A DNA stretch of 64,000 nt from JAGDMJ01 sp963809695 (GCA_963809695.1 CAWEKI010000008.1:372001-436000), one strand, 5' to 3'; positions 41,918-51,488 are shown, counted from the first letter of the stretch. Program-made: numbers and translations. The notes: generated from the letters alone by a model not told the origin.

Positions 41918-43873
41918 TCACTGTGCCGATGGCAAGGACTGCTGCCGTGCCATCTGCTGTTCAGCCTGCCAGGCCCGAAATTCTTCCATGGCAGTCTTGA
42001 CGATCTGCCCGGGGCTCATTCCAATGCTATACAGGCGTGCAAACTGGTCTGGCTTGTCCTTTGAAAGGTGAAGCTTATAGTACCCGGAAGTCTCAAGGTA
42101 GACTGAGCGCACCAATCCTTCCTTCGGTGGGGCGGCGCTGAAGTTCACTCTCGCCCAGTCACCCACCTCAGGCATCGCGTAATATGTGCTGTCAACTGTG
42201 CTCAAAGAACCAAGGAGCGAACTCCCTCGTTGATCCTCTGCAAAGTTGGCGCCGATGCGCACCGGATTCATGATCGAAGGTTCATCGTAGCTTACGCCGA
42301 TGTAGTCAAAAGTCCAGAACCCTTTCGGCGGATTGAATCGAAGGACAAGCGAGTCGCCGATCACCTCGCTTACATCCAACGGGTAGACGCGATCTTCGCT
42401 GATCAAAGGGCCCTGGCCGAGAATGGTGGTTGCCTGGGTCCACGATGCACCTTCCTTCATCCACGCTTTCAGATGATACATTTCTTCTCTCTCGAGGAAC
42501 TGATTCATCTCAATAAACGATTGGCTTCCGGGCGTGATGGACGAAAGCCAAGTCTCGGCGCTGCTCCCCCTGTATTCGGTTGTCTTGCGTATCATGTTCG
42601 ATCCCCACAACGACGTGCCGATGTTCGTAATCAGCCACGCCCTGTGCGCCCCCAACGGTTTTGGGAGCGTGAGGGTGAGCTCGTGCCGCGTGGGTCCGTC
42701 GACCTCTCTGCTGGCGGAGGCGAGGTGGGTCTGCCACGCAACCTTGTCACTCGCGCGGAGAAATTTCATCAGGCTCATTCCCTTCTCATCCGTGGCCGAT
42801 CTCGCTTCCTGTACGTGCTTGAATGTGTAGAATTTCCCCTGCAGATCAGGATATGCAGCCGTTTCCGGAGGATGATCAACCAGAAGCAATCGCATCCTGT
42901 CGATGTATTGTGTCTCCGGCACTTCATTCTGTACGAGAAGACGGTACTTGCCATCGACGAGCTTCACGTAATCCAGCCGTGAAATGTCTGTTCTCCCGAG
43001 GCCCGGACATATGGCACCGCCCAGAGGTTCCGCGTCGAAAACGTACTGTTGCCCGTCAAACGCATAGATGAAAGGACATGACTGTTTGGTGGCGGCCACG
43101 ATGAGCGCGGCCACCCCGATTACGGCCACGATAACCCCCAGCGTCGCCAGGGCTGTTCCCACGGGATCGATCCTTTCCACTGCCGCATAGAGCACGCTGT
43201 CAGCGGCTACCTCAACGTGATCCCCATCCTTGCTCTTGCCGTAGAATCCGCTGCTCACGCTTGCGATGTGGCCTCCGGTCGAGTCAAATGTGAAGACGGT
43301 GTACCATTTATCGACTACCTCATAGACCCGCTGATCCGGTTGACGGTTCAGATCAACAACCCTGATAACACTGGGTCGCTGAGCACGGATGGAACTGAGT
43401 TGGTCCAGTTGATACGACACGTTTCCCCGAGGGAACTGTGCCCCGGTAATCTCACCTGTCTTCTTGTCGTACGCGGCGCCGGGAGCTTCAAACGTCACCA
43501 GGGAATTGTCCTTCAGGATCACTTCGGCGATATGTGCTGTGTCCAGGTCCGCGAGAGACAGGGATGCAGGAGGGCTTGTCCTGCACTGCCATACTTCGCT
43601 GATCGGCACGAAGACCGTCCCACCATACAGCGATCTACCCTGTATAACTTCACGCGGCACCGACCCGAATGTCCCGCCTCGTTGGTCGAAGGCGACCGTC
43701 GTGCCATCAAGCAAGACAAGCTCAGTGACCTTCTCCTTGGGGGAGATTGTCGGGGCTCCCTGCCCGGGTACTTTCTGGCTGGAGGTGACCATGCACCCCA
43801 TGAGGAAATTGACGAATGCCGGGAGGGTGACACAGGTGAATATCTGGCGCCACATATGGTTGTCCTTTGTCAT
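41918..43873 (-). CDS. large lipoprotein with SCPF/FDAEP domain
   Basis: The 651-aa product has a lipobox (FVNFLMGC). Residues about 45-230 hold three short beta repeats (TELVLLDGTTVAFD, AEVILKDNSLVTFE, YTVFTFDSTGGHI), each followed by an I/L-x-x-I strand. Next comes a glycine-rich hydrophobic helix (LATLGVIVAVIGVAALIVAA). Then follows a conserved domain that opens with SCPFIYAFDGQQYVFDAEPL, continues with RLLVQNEVPETQYIDRMRLL and VDHP, and has LITNIGTSLWGSNMIRKTTE further on. I recall similar proteins in many phyla without an assigned function. It overlaps its upstream neighbour by 4 bp (ATGA). An inner ATG at 43855 is a possible start. Confidence 0.65.
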   Translation of the reverse strand: MTKDNHMWRQIFTCVTLPAFVNFLMGCMVTSSQKVPGQGAPTISPKEKVTELVLLDGTTVAFDQRGGTFGSVPREVIQGRSLYGGTVFVPISEVWQCRTSPPASLSLADLDTAHIAEVILKDNSLVTFEAPGAAYDKKTGEITGAQFPRGNVSYQLDQLSSIRAQRPSVIRVVDLNRQPDQRVYEVVDKWYTVFTFDSTGGHIASVSSGFYGKSKDGDHVEVAADSVLYAAVERIDPVGTALATLGVIVAVIGVAALIVAATKQSCPFIYAFDGQQYVFDAEPLGGAICPGLGRTDISRLDYVKLVDGKYRLLVQNEVPETQYIDRMRLLLVDHPPETAAYPDLQGKFYTFKHVQEARSATDEKGMSLMKFLRASDKVAWQTHLASASREVDGPTRHELTLTLPKPLGAHRAWLITNIGTSLWGSNMIRKTTEYRGSSAETWLSSITPGSQSFIEMNQFLEREEMYHLKAWMKEGASWTQATTILGQGPLISEDRVYPLDVSEVIGDSLVLRFNPPKGFWTFDYIGVSYDEPSIMNPVRIGANFAEDQRGSSLLGSLSTVDSTYYAMPEVGDWARVNFSAAPPKEGLVRSVYLETSGYYKLHLSKDKPDQFARLYSIGMSPGQIVKTAMEEFRAWQAEQQMARQQSLPSAQ

Positions 43874-45018
43874 AAATGGAAACTGAGAACAAACCCAATG
43901 CTGGTCGATCCGAGATGGTGTGAATCAAAGGTGAAGCCTTGAACATCAGGGACCTTCTCCGGGATATATGCCCAATCTGCGGTTATGCCCAGAGAGAAGT
44001 AGTCGGTAAGGAATACCTTGAATTCAGTGTAGAGCAGGGTGCTGAACGCGGTTTTCTTTTTCTCGATGAATGTTCCTGGCGATACTGAGTCATAAGCGAC
44101 GTAGAAAGGAGGCGAAGAAGCTCTGAAATCATAGGATGCCCTCCCGAATCCCGCTCCGATGTCCCATTGCGCAACTCGCCAGCCCAGTTTCCAGAGGGGT
44201 TGAAATACCCCGATAACATACAGTCCCGACCCCTCCAGGGATACTGTCACGCCACCACCATAGCTTGGCGAGTAATGGGCGATGGACGGCTGTCCCAGCC
44301 AGACGGTCGCAAGTCCGGCATCCATGAACTTGGTCAACGAATACGTCAACTGAACCTTCCGCACCATGTTCAGTCTTGTTGCGCCGGAGAAGTCGTAGGA
44401 GTAGTAGAACTGAGACTGTTCTGTGCCGGGCTTAGGCAGAGGCCCGCTCACCCACGCCCCTTGAAGGGAAAAATGAAAAAGACGTTTGTGTCCGGCTCCT
44501 GATCCTCCTTCCACCAGATCTTCCCAGGTTGAAGCGTTCGCCGCTTCGTCCCCCGAGAAGTCGAACGTGATACTATAGTCTCCGGCTGCCCCTGCAAGAA
44601 ACCCTACTCCGGCGCCCAACAGAGCAAAGAGAGCGCTGTAGAGGGCAACTTCACCCTGATTATTCTCGCGCATGAACAGGAAGGGCTGATTTTCCGCTCT
44701 GAGTGCCAGGGCATTCCCTGCATAGATTCCGGCGAACATCCCCACAAGTGTGGATTTCCCTTTTTGCTGGGGAGCCTCGATATCGACGCGCAGCAGATCT
44801 CTTCGTGAAATCCGTTCGGACTTTCCTCCAATTTGCGCCACCAGCGTATCCCCAAGCGTTCCCAGCAGCCAGCCGGATCTCAAGATGCCATCTTTTGTGA
44901 GAATGCGCGCCAGTTGGAAGACGTACCTGGACGGCTGCAGAGATTCTGATGGTTGTGAGCGGACGGCAAAGGTTGCACATGACCAGATGCATGCAAACAA
45001 GAACAGGATTTGTTTCAC
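43870..45018 (-). CDS. membrane protein with small beta repeat, glycine-rich helices and barrel-like C-terminus
   Basis: The 382-aa protein has a signal peptide (QILFLFACIWSCATFAVRSQ). A short beta segment (ILTKDGILRSGWLLGTLGDT, LVAQIGGKSERISRRDLLRV) has the same LxDGxxxxGxL...I...I pattern as its neighbours. A glycine-rich hydrophobic pair (VGMFAGIYAGNALAL, LFALLGAGVGFLAGAAG) follows. Residues about 170-382 alternate polar and aromatic strands and end in SIGFVLSFHL, an outer-membrane-barrel-like terminus. It is coupled to the next gene by an ATGA overlap. I do not recognise the family. Confidence 0.6.
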   Translation of the reverse strand: MKQILFLFACIWSCATFAVRSQPSESLQPSRYVFQLARILTKDGILRSGWLLGTLGDTLVAQIGGKSERISRRDLLRVDIEAPQQKGKSTLVGMFAGIYAGNALALRAENQPFLFMRENNQGEVALYSALFALLGAGVGFLAGAAGDYSITFDFSGDEAANASTWEDLVEGGSGAGHKRLFHFSLQGAWVSGPLPKPGTEQSQFYYSYDFSGATRLNMVRKVQLTYSLTKFMDAGLATVWLGQPSIAHYSPSYGGGVTVSLEGSGLYVIGVFQPLWKLGWRVAQWDIGAGFGRASYDFRASSPPFYVAYDSVSPGTFIEKKKTAFSTLLYTEFKVFLTDYFSLGITADWAYIPEKVPDVQGFTFDSHHLGSTSIGFVLSFHL

Positions 45019-45066
45019 GCGACACCTCCTTTATAGCTCCAGCGACCTTGATGTCTGGCGGCGTCT

Positions 45067-45450
45067 TCAAGGACCATCGGTGCCCCACCGGGTCAGGACA
45101 AGTACGCCTACGACGATAGCTCCTCCCACAAGAGCCAATGTGCCTTCAGCGTTGTATCTCTGTACGGTTACGCCGGTGATTTCATCATCACGAACGACTC
45201 CGTCAAACGTTTTGAGGATTTTGCCCTCATTTAAGACCTCGCCGAAAATCTGGAACCCCTCATCGACACGGCGGTGCTTCCCGGATGGAGATTTGATACG
45301 CGCACCATCAACAAGATGGAAGACAACCGTTCTATTATCAGGCGGCAGTTCATCCTTGCCCAAGAAAGATTCGGTGAAACATCCCGTGCAGAGAAACAAT
45401 AGAGTCAATAGGATGAAGCCTGGAAATCCTGCTGGGACGAACGAAGACAT
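45067..45450 (-). CDS. small lipoprotein of the envelope operon
   Basis: The 127-aa product has a lipoprotein signal (VPAGFPGFILLTLLFLCTGC). Its body has a beta segment (TVVFHLVDGARIKSPSG, GEVLNEGKILKTFDGVVRDD) and ends with a hydrophobic glycine-rich helix (GTLALVGGAIVVGVLVL). ATG 45450 gives a normal-length signal; ATG 45483 gives a charged 11-residue extension. Family is not recognised. The beta segment plus C-terminal helix arrangement repeats that of the proteins on both sides. Confidence 0.6.
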   Translation of the reverse strand: MSSFVPAGFPGFILLTLLFLCTGCFTESFLGKDELPPDNRTVVFHLVDGARIKSPSGKHRRVDEGFQIFGEVLNEGKILKTFDGVVRDDEITGVTVQRYNAEGTLALVGGAIVVGVLVLTRWGTDGP

Positions 45451-45506
45451 TGATCCGCCCCCGCATCGCGATAGACTCATCATACTTGTCTCAGCGTGAT
45501 CATGTT

Positions 45507-46181
45507 CTAGTGCTCAAATCCGACTGCAAGGACAAGGCTGTCGACCAGAGCAGTTGCGCCAAGTCCGATCAGTGATGCATTTTTCGGATTATCCAGGTAC
45601 ACGCACCTGACCGCATCCAAGCGTATCGCACGAATGCGCGCCCCCGTGTTGATTTTCATCTGCGACAAAAATGGAACCCCCTCGATATTCACCCCCTTGT
45701 GCGGCAGGTACGTTGTTTCCGCCGGATCTTGCAGACCATCGAGCCAATCGACGGCCGCCAGGGGTATGCCCACCTGTCTTTTTTCCAGGCATATACGAAT
45801 GATGCCCGGGTCGAAACCGACAAAAGTCCCTTGCAGGGGAGGGCGCCTCGCATCCGGTTTGAAGGTGACAATTACGCTCTCGTTGAGGGCAGGCAATCCG
45901 GCGCCACCAGCATGATTCTTGAGTTCGTTGTAGGCTTTGCGATATTCTGCCATGGGGACGGAATCCAGGGCGATGAATTCACCTGAGATTCGGGCTTCGT
46001 CAGTGGTCAGGACAATGATGTCTTTGCCGGGAGCGATCTGCCAGGCCTGGGTTGTGCTGAGCGTGTCACAGTCTTCGAATCCTCTATCTGACAACGAATC
46101 AGCAGTCAGGCCAATGTAGCTGCAACCTGTGCTTAGCAATGCCATCATGAATGCCAGCGATAAGTAGCAAATTGTCCTCAT
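45507..46181 (-). CDS. lipoprotein, first gene of the envelope operon
   Basis: ATG 46181 follows a perfect AGGAGG. The 224-aa product has a lipobox (LAFMMALLSTGC) and two beta segments with the operon's shared pattern (DIIVLTTDEARISGEFIALD and VIVTFKPDARRPPLQGTFVG). These are followed by I-x-L-x-x-V strands (IRAIRLDAVRCVYLDNPKNA) and a C-terminal hydrophobic stretch (LIGLGATALVDSLVLAVGF). The three-box operator at 46250-46276 and a -10-like TAATGT lie upstream. Function unknown; outer-membrane or periplasmic location is inferred from the lipobox. Confidence 0.65.
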   Translation of the reverse strand: MRTICYLSLAFMMALLSTGCSYIGLTADSLSDRGFEDCDTLSTTQAWQIAPGKDIIVLTTDEARISGEFIALDSVPMAEYRKAYNELKNHAGGAGLPALNESVIVTFKPDARRPPLQGTFVGFDPGIIRICLEKRQVGIPLAAVDWLDGLQDPAETTYLPHKGVNIEGVPFLSQMKINTGARIRAIRLDAVRCVYLDNPKNASLIGLGATALVDSLVLAVGFEH

Positions 46182-46221
46182 TTTTTCCTCCTTGCATGAT
46201 GGACGCTCACAAATCACAAGT

Positions 46222-46276
46222 ACATTATGCGGCTTCCAGAGCAGAGGATTGTCATGAGAATGTCAAAGAAATGTCG
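46222..46276 (-). promoter_or_regulatory. three-box operator (11-bp steps) and -10 of the envelope operon
   Basis: TGTCA or TGTCG occurs on the plus strand at 46250, 46261 and 46272, exactly 11 bp apart (coding-strand form TTTGACA, CATGACA, TTCGACA). A -10-like TAATGT (46222-46227) lies 22 bp downstream on the coding strand. The same layout occurs at 56197-56249. Direct repeats at one helical turn are what OmpR/PhoB-type regulators bind; the TGTCA core recalls the Pho box, though here it lies on the opposite strand to the gene. Confidence 0.65.
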
Positions 46277-46479
46277 AAATATCGTTCCAGGGCAAAGGCT
46301 CGAACTGGGTAGCGGTAATGTTGCGGGGTCCCATTGGGACCTCCTCACAGGGCAGGGCGTGAGAGCGAAAGAAAGAGTGAAATGTGAAAAGGGTTTGATC
46401 ACATGCACGCACGGTGTTTCGTCGCTCGATATTGGTGCAGGAGCCGTCAGGAATCCGAAGTCGACTCGTGATCTTTTGA

Positions 46480-48063
46480 CTACTGGTTTTCTCGTTCTGT
46501 AAAGTAGTAAACATCCAACAAATCCAATGTCCTATAATGGTGCTTGAGGCTCGAATTGAATTCACTCCAGTGCCTGTTCTGCGTTTTGGTCCATCCCACT
46601 TCAGCCAGGGCTAGCAGGCGCGGAAAGACCTGGCGGTCCATCTCCGGTTCGGTCCTGGCAATGTGGGACCAGAAATTGGCTTGTACCCCCAGAATATGTT
46701 CAGGACGGGAATTTTCAATCTTGCCCGATAATGGTTCGAACGAGTATACCTTCTCTGTTGATGTAGTTTCGTAGCTGTAATCAAAGTAGCAGTGGGAGGT
46801 CGGGGTCAAAATCACATCGTTTCCCTGACTGATCGCCTTCACGAGATCATCTCCCATTCCACGCCAGAACATCACGGTGGCCGTCTTGCTGAACCCGCCC
46901 TCGGTGACCTCGTCCCAGCCAACGAGTTTCTTACCTTTTGAATTCAGATATGTCTCGACTTGTCCCGTGAACCAGCTTTGAAGTTCCGCTTCGCCCTTGA
47001 GTCCCTGCTCTTTTATTGTTCTCTGGCAATCCGGACAGGCTTCCCATTTCAGCTTCGGAACTTCGTCCCCTCCGATGTGGACGTAGTTCGACGGGAAAAG
47101 CTCAATCACTTCAGAAAGCACATTTCGAAGAAACTCGAACGTTCCCCTCCTTCCTGCACATAATATCTCGCTGTGAATGCCAGGCCCCTTGAGGTATGGA
47201 TGTATTGATACCTTTTCCCCGGTACACGACAATTCAGGATAAGCCGCCAGGATGGCAAGCGAGTGGCCAGGCATTTCGATCTCGGGCACAAGCTCAACAT
47301 TCCTTTCCGCAGCATACTGCACCAATTCCCGAATGTCGTTCTTGCTATAGTATCCTTCCCGTTCGGGCGGTTCGTGATAGAGCGTATCAAATCTCGAAGC
47401 TACTTCTGTCAACTTTGGATATTTGGTGATTTCCAGGCGCCACCCCTGATCATCGGTGAGGTGCATGTGCAGCGTGTTCATTTTATAGTAGGAGAGGGCA
47501 TCAATATACTTCTTGGTAAGATGCTTATTCCAAAACGTACGGCTATAGTCAATCATAAGCCCTCTCCATCTGAAACGGGGCCTGTCGACGATCTTAACGC
47601 AAGGAAGAATCCATTCTGCACCATCCATTCGAGCTTCCCGAAGTATTTCGTTCGGAAACAGTTGACGCAATGTCTGCATGCCCCAGAAAATTCCCCGCGG
47701 CTTGAGAGCGGCAATCAAGACGCTCTGAGGTGTAATACTCAGTTCGTAACCCTCTTCGCCGAGCGAAGACGGGCCCTCCGTCAGCTTCAACTGAATCAGA
47801 TTGCCCCCGGGGCCCTTCTCGTTGATCGGGAGACGGAAACCCGAAGCCGTTGAAAGGAAACCTCTGAGTTGTTCCGCCTTTTCAAGCAAGTCTTGTTGCG
47901 CTTCAATGGAAGTGTTTTGAGTCATTCGGAAAGTACCGCTCAACACCGTCACGGAGTCAGGTTTTGGAATGACGTGCAACTCCGCCTGCGTCTGTCCTGC
48001 CAGCGGAACCCTTGAACAGGCCGTCATGAGGCAAAAAAAAGAAATCAAGCATGCCTTTTCCAT
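46480..48063 (-). CDS. GH20 beta-N-acetylhexosaminidase lipoprotein
   Basis: ATG 48063 follows AAGGAGAGC. The 527-aa product is a lipoprotein (SFFCLMTAC). It has the GH20b-like N-terminal domain and the catalytic barrel: RFRWRGLMIDYSRTFW, MNTLHMHLTDDQGWRLEI, VPEIEMPGHSLA, HIGGDEVPKLKW (the D-E pair for substrate-assisted catalysis) and LGVQANFWSHIARTE. It removes terminal GlcNAc or GalNAc from glycans. Its place after a Gfo/Idh/MocA oxidoreductase and a CocE hydrolase, with 43- and 48-bp gaps, suggests a glycan-use operon. Confidence 0.92.
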   Translation of the reverse strand: MEKACLISFFCLMTACSRVPLAGQTQAELHVIPKPDSVTVLSGTFRMTQNTSIEAQQDLLEKAEQLRGFLSTASGFRLPINEKGPGGNLIQLKLTEGPSSLGEEGYELSITPQSVLIAALKPRGIFWGMQTLRQLFPNEILREARMDGAEWILPCVKIVDRPRFRWRGLMIDYSRTFWNKHLTKKYIDALSYYKMNTLHMHLTDDQGWRLEITKYPKLTEVASRFDTLYHEPPEREGYYSKNDIRELVQYAAERNVELVPEIEMPGHSLAILAAYPELSCTGEKVSIHPYLKGPGIHSEILCAGRRGTFEFLRNVLSEVIELFPSNYVHIGGDEVPKLKWEACPDCQRTIKEQGLKGEAELQSWFTGQVETYLNSKGKKLVGWDEVTEGGFSKTATVMFWRGMGDDLVKAISQGNDVILTPTSHCYFDYSYETTSTEKVYSFEPLSGKIENSRPEHILGVQANFWSHIARTEPEMDRQVFPRLLALAEVGWTKTQNRHWSEFNSSLKHHYRTLDLLDVYYFTERENQ

Positions 48064-48105
48064 TGCTCTCCTTGAGCCAGAAGCCGGACAATGCTCAGGC
48101 ACTGA

Positions 48106-50052
48106 CTACTGACCACTGCTATTAACCACTGGCAACTCAATGTAACTCGCCTGCGAAGGGTTGTGGTAAACCCGGTGCACTGCCTTCCGATAGTCCTCCT
48201 TCTTGGCCCAGAAGATATTTGGCACGAAGGTCTGCGGGTTCCGGTCATACAGCGGGAACCAGCTGGATTGTACCTGCACCATAATCCTGTGCCCTGGCAA
48301 AAAGACATGGTTTGCGTTGGGAAGAGACCAGCGATAGGGCAGAGGTTTGTTCGCTGCAATCGGCTTCGGCGATTCAAAGCTCTCGCGATAGCGGCCGCGG
48401 AAGATGTCCGCGGATATCATCAACTGGTATCCTCCCAATTCCTGCTGTCCTGCTACTTCATCAGGGTAGACATCGATCAGTTTTATCACCCAATCGGCAT
48501 CGGTGCCGCTCGTCGACGCGATCAGGTTAACCATCGGCTGCCCGCTGATCTTGACGGGCGCTGTCAGCACTCCCGAGGTAAACGCAAGAACGTCTGTGCG
48601 GCCGGATGCCTCGCGCTGATCGCCCACGAGCCACGCGCTCCATGACGGGTCATTGTTGGGCATTGGCCTGTTGTGGTAAGGGACTGGTCTTGAAGGATCG
48701 GACACGTATTCGTCGAACGCCTTCGCATGGTCCGTTGGTGCGATAAAGCCGACTCTGAGGCTATCTCCCAGGTAGAGTGGCGTCGGGGTGATCTTGCACC
48801 CGTTCGCACAACCAGCTGGCCATGTTGGCAACTTTAGCCACCTGTTGGAACCGGTTTCAAAAGCAGAGACGACCGGGACATCGGCTTTGGGTGCGCCATC
48901 CTTCAGGTATTGCGCGAGGAATGGTGCGAGGATTTCCAGTCGAAAGAAATAGGCTGTGTTGGAATTGAACCTGATCGGGCCGAGCGCACTGCCGTCATCG
49001 ATCTCCTGCCCATGATGCCAGGGACCCAGCACGAGAAACACCTTGTCATTTGCGCTGTCCTTCGGCTTCAGCGCCCTGTAGACCGCCGGTGCGCCGTAAA
49101 TGTCTTCCTGGTCCCAGATGCTGTGGACAAGCATGAGCGGCACTTTGAGTGGCTCGGCGGCCAGAACTTTGTCCATTGCCTGGTCATGCCAGAATGCGTC
49201 ATACGCGGGATGCTCAAGAATCTTGCGCCAGAATCCCACCTGTTCAAGCCCGCGGCGCCGCCCCAGTTCTCCGGCAGAACCAGCGTCCATGAACATGTCA
49301 TAGTCGTCGAAATGCGTTGTCCACCACTTGGCATCGTTGTCCCGGGTTGCCTCCTGCTCGTAGATGTACGACATCATCGTTTGCCGGAACGCACCGTTAT
49401 GGAACCAGTCATCACCCATCCAGCCGTCCACCATCGGGTTCATTGCAACAGAGACTTTCAAAGCCGGATGGGGACGCACGACCGCCATCAAAGGAAGAAA
49501 TCCATCATAGGAAATCCCGAGGATGCCGACCTTGCCGTTCGTTTCCGGAATGTTCTTCACCAGCCAGTCGATCGTGTCGTAGGTATCGGTGGCATGGTCC
49601 ACAGGGGTCGGGTTCCATGGCCCGTGCAGCGGACGGTTCATCATGTACTCTCCCTCAGACCCGTGCTTGCCGCGAATATCCTGAACTACCCGAATGTAGC
49701 CCCCTTCGACAATCACATCGGTGGCGTTGTCGTAACCGTAGAGTCTTGGGCCGAGATGTGCGCTTTTGGATCGGTCGGTGAGGGCATCCGCATCGTAGGG
49801 AGTGCGTGTGAGGAGGATGGGTGCGTTTCGTGCTCCCTTTGGCACAAGTATTACGGTGTGCAGCTTTACGCTGTCGCGCATCGGGATCATCACCGCGCGG
49901 CGGTCGTGGTCGTAGCCATAGTCCGTCGGGACGAGCTTTTCCGGCGTTTCATTTGTAGGTTGTGCCTGGGCGCTGGATTTGCTCGTATTCAGGACGACCA
50001 GACAAAATAGAACGACGGCCGTGGCCAGCTTCGGGAATTCTATCTCTTTCAT
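48106..50052 (-). CDS. CocE/NonD-family alpha/beta hydrolase
   Basis: ATG 50052 follows AGGAGA; the longer frame to 50310 lies within the preceding gene. The 648-aa protein has a signal peptide (ATAVVLFCLVVLNTSKSSAQ) and the X-Pro dipeptidyl-peptidase S15 / alpha-amino-acid ester hydrolase fold: VMIPMRDSVKLHTVILVP, RTPYDAD, VQDIRGKHGSEG, GISYDGFLPLMAV (nucleophile Ser), VHSIWDQED (Asp) and GPWHHGQ (His). A C-terminal jelly-roll domain ends the protein. It probably cleaves amino-acyl or acyl esters in the periplasm; the exact substrate is unknown. Confidence 0.9.
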   Translation of the reverse strand: MKEIEFPKLATAVVLFCLVVLNTSKSSAQAQPTNETPEKLVPTDYGYDHDRRAVMIPMRDSVKLHTVILVPKGARNAPILLTRTPYDADALTDRSKSAHLGPRLYGYDNATDVIVEGGYIRVVQDIRGKHGSEGEYMMNRPLHGPWNPTPVDHATDTYDTIDWLVKNIPETNGKVGILGISYDGFLPLMAVVRPHPALKVSVAMNPMVDGWMGDDWFHNGAFRQTMMSYIYEQEATRDNDAKWWTTHFDDYDMFMDAGSAGELGRRRGLEQVGFWRKILEHPAYDAFWHDQAMDKVLAAEPLKVPLMLVHSIWDQEDIYGAPAVYRALKPKDSANDKVFLVLGPWHHGQEIDDGSALGPIRFNSNTAYFFRLEILAPFLAQYLKDGAPKADVPVVSAFETGSNRWLKLPTWPAGCANGCKITPTPLYLGDSLRVGFIAPTDHAKAFDEYVSDPSRPVPYHNRPMPNNDPSWSAWLVGDQREASGRTDVLAFTSGVLTAPVKISGQPMVNLIASTSGTDADWVIKLIDVYPDEVAGQQELGGYQLMISADIFRGRYRESFESPKPIAANKPLPYRWSLPNANHVFLPGHRIMVQVQSSWFPLYDRNPQTFVPNIFWAKKEDYRKAVHRVYHNPSQASYIELPVVNSSGQ

Positions 50053-50099
50053 GGGTTCTCCTGGATTGAGATCACTGGTATAGTATTCAGTACTGGCTA

Positions 50100-51488
50100 C
50101 TATCCCACGGATCCAACCTCCATGATTGTCCCTTTTGCCCTTGCCTCCTCTGCTTTGAACCCTATCAGATGGCTCTCCATGGCGCTCGCGATGGTGGTCG
50201 ATAAGAGGCGGGGATTGTGCTGGCTGGCCGCTTGCAGGAAAGCCGCCAACAACCCGTAGTCCCCGCCGCCGTGTCCCGAGGTGAGATCGGCATTCTCCTT
50301 CACGTTCCAATGCGCTGTCTCTCCGGTCTTGAAACTGGAGATGAAGAGATCGCTCTCGTCTCCGACCAAATCTCCCTCAGAACCCATGACCCTTACTCTC
50401 CGCCCGGCGTAGCTTGTGTGTCCCTCCATGCTCAGGCTGGCCGTCACGCCTCCCGCGAATTCCAATTCTACTACCTGGTGGTCCACCACATCGTTGTCGC
50501 ATTGGTAGACGCACCGCCCGTAGGGGCCTTTCTTCAGATTTTCGAGGATGACCGCCTGCTTGTCTGCTGCATCGGGTATATCAAAAACGTAGGTCCAGCC
50601 CTTGTCTGGTCGATAGACTTTGAGTGCAGAATAGGGGCAGTTCGCCTCAACGGCACAACCGTCCGTGCATCTGGGGGTGCTTCCGGCAGGGGCGTTCTCC
50701 TTTTTGAACCAGATCAGTGATCCGAATGACCCGACCTTTGTGCAGGGCTTGCCCACATACCAGGACAGGAGGTCCAGGTCGTGACAGCACTTGGACAGGA
50801 GCATCGGATTTGATTCTGCCGTGTTGCGCCAGTTCCCCCGTACAAAGGAGTGGGACATGTGGATATTGTAGACAGGTTCAATCCACTGGATGCTGACCAG
50901 TCGACCGAGAGCCCCGGAGTCGATGACATCTTTGATCTTTTTGAAAAAGGGGGCGTAGCGCAGCTCGTGGCAGATCGCCACGATGCGGTTCTTTGACTGT
51001 GCCAAATGGAGGATGTCGGTACACTGGCTCCAGGATTGCGCGATTGCCTTCTCCAGGAGCAGATCGTATCCCATCCCCAGGGCAGCTATTGCCGGCCCGT
51101 AATGAAGACGGTCAGGTGTGGTGATGATCACGGCATCCGCGAACTTCGGCACTTTGAAGATATCCTCCCAGGTGTTGAAGACGTGACCCGGGCCGATATC
51201 GTACCTCTTTGCGAACCGGTCCCGCCGAAATGGTATCGGTTCCGCAACCCCCACGATCTTCAACTCCGAGGGATACTTTTCTGAATAAGGGGCATATGTA
51301 TTCCCGCGCGCTCCCGCCCCTGCCACAATTGCGGTTACCGGCCTGTCGGGGGGACGGAAGAGAGGATTTGGCGCGGGTTCCACCGGTCTGCTCATCAGTG
51401 ATGCGAGAGCTGAATGAGAGAATGTGGCCCCCGCGCTTGCCGCGCCGAGCGCTTTGAGCAAATCCCGTCTGCTCCATGAACGGTTCAT
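50100..51488 (-). CDS. TAT-exported Gfo/Idh/MocA-family oxidoreductase
   Basis: The 462-aa product has a twin-arginine signal (SWSRRDLLKALGAASAGATF) and the Gfo/Idh/MocA domains: TAIVAGAGARGNTY (NAD(P) loop), ADAVIITTPDRLHYGPAI, LLLEKAIAQSW (EKP-like motif with EKA here) and NPMLLSKCCHDLDLLSWYVG (conserved His). Family members oxidise or epimerise sugars with tightly held NAD(P). The change of EKP to EKA is unusual but seen in exported members. It leads the CocE-GH20 operon. Confidence 0.85.
   Translation of the reverse strand: MNRSWSRRDLLKALGAASAGATFSHSALASLMSRPVEPAPNPLFRPPDRPVTAIVAGAGARGNTYAPYSEKYPSELKIVGVAEPIPFRRDRFAKRYDIGPGHVFNTWEDIFKVPKFADAVIITTPDRLHYGPAIAALGMGYDLLLEKAIAQSWSQCTDILHLAQSKNRIVAICHELRYAPFFKKIKDVIDSGALGRLVSIQWIEPVYNIHMSHSFVRGNWRNTAESNPMLLSKCCHDLDLLSWYVGKPCTKVGSFGSLIWFKKENAPAGSTPRCTDGCAVEANCPYSALKVYRPDKGWTYVFDIPDAADKQAVILENLKKGPYGRCVYQCDNDVVDHQVVELEFAGGVTASLSMEGHTSYAGRRVRVMGSEGDLVGDESDLFISSFKTGETAHWNVKENADLTSGHGGGDYGLLAAFLQAASQHNPRLLSTTIASAMESHLIGFKAEEARAKGTIMEVGSVG

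Noticed and set aside
46250..46276. Three -35 boxes of alternative promoters
   Set aside because: The coding-strand TTGACA-like cores could each be a -35, but exact 11-bp repetition in two unrelated regions favours an operator.
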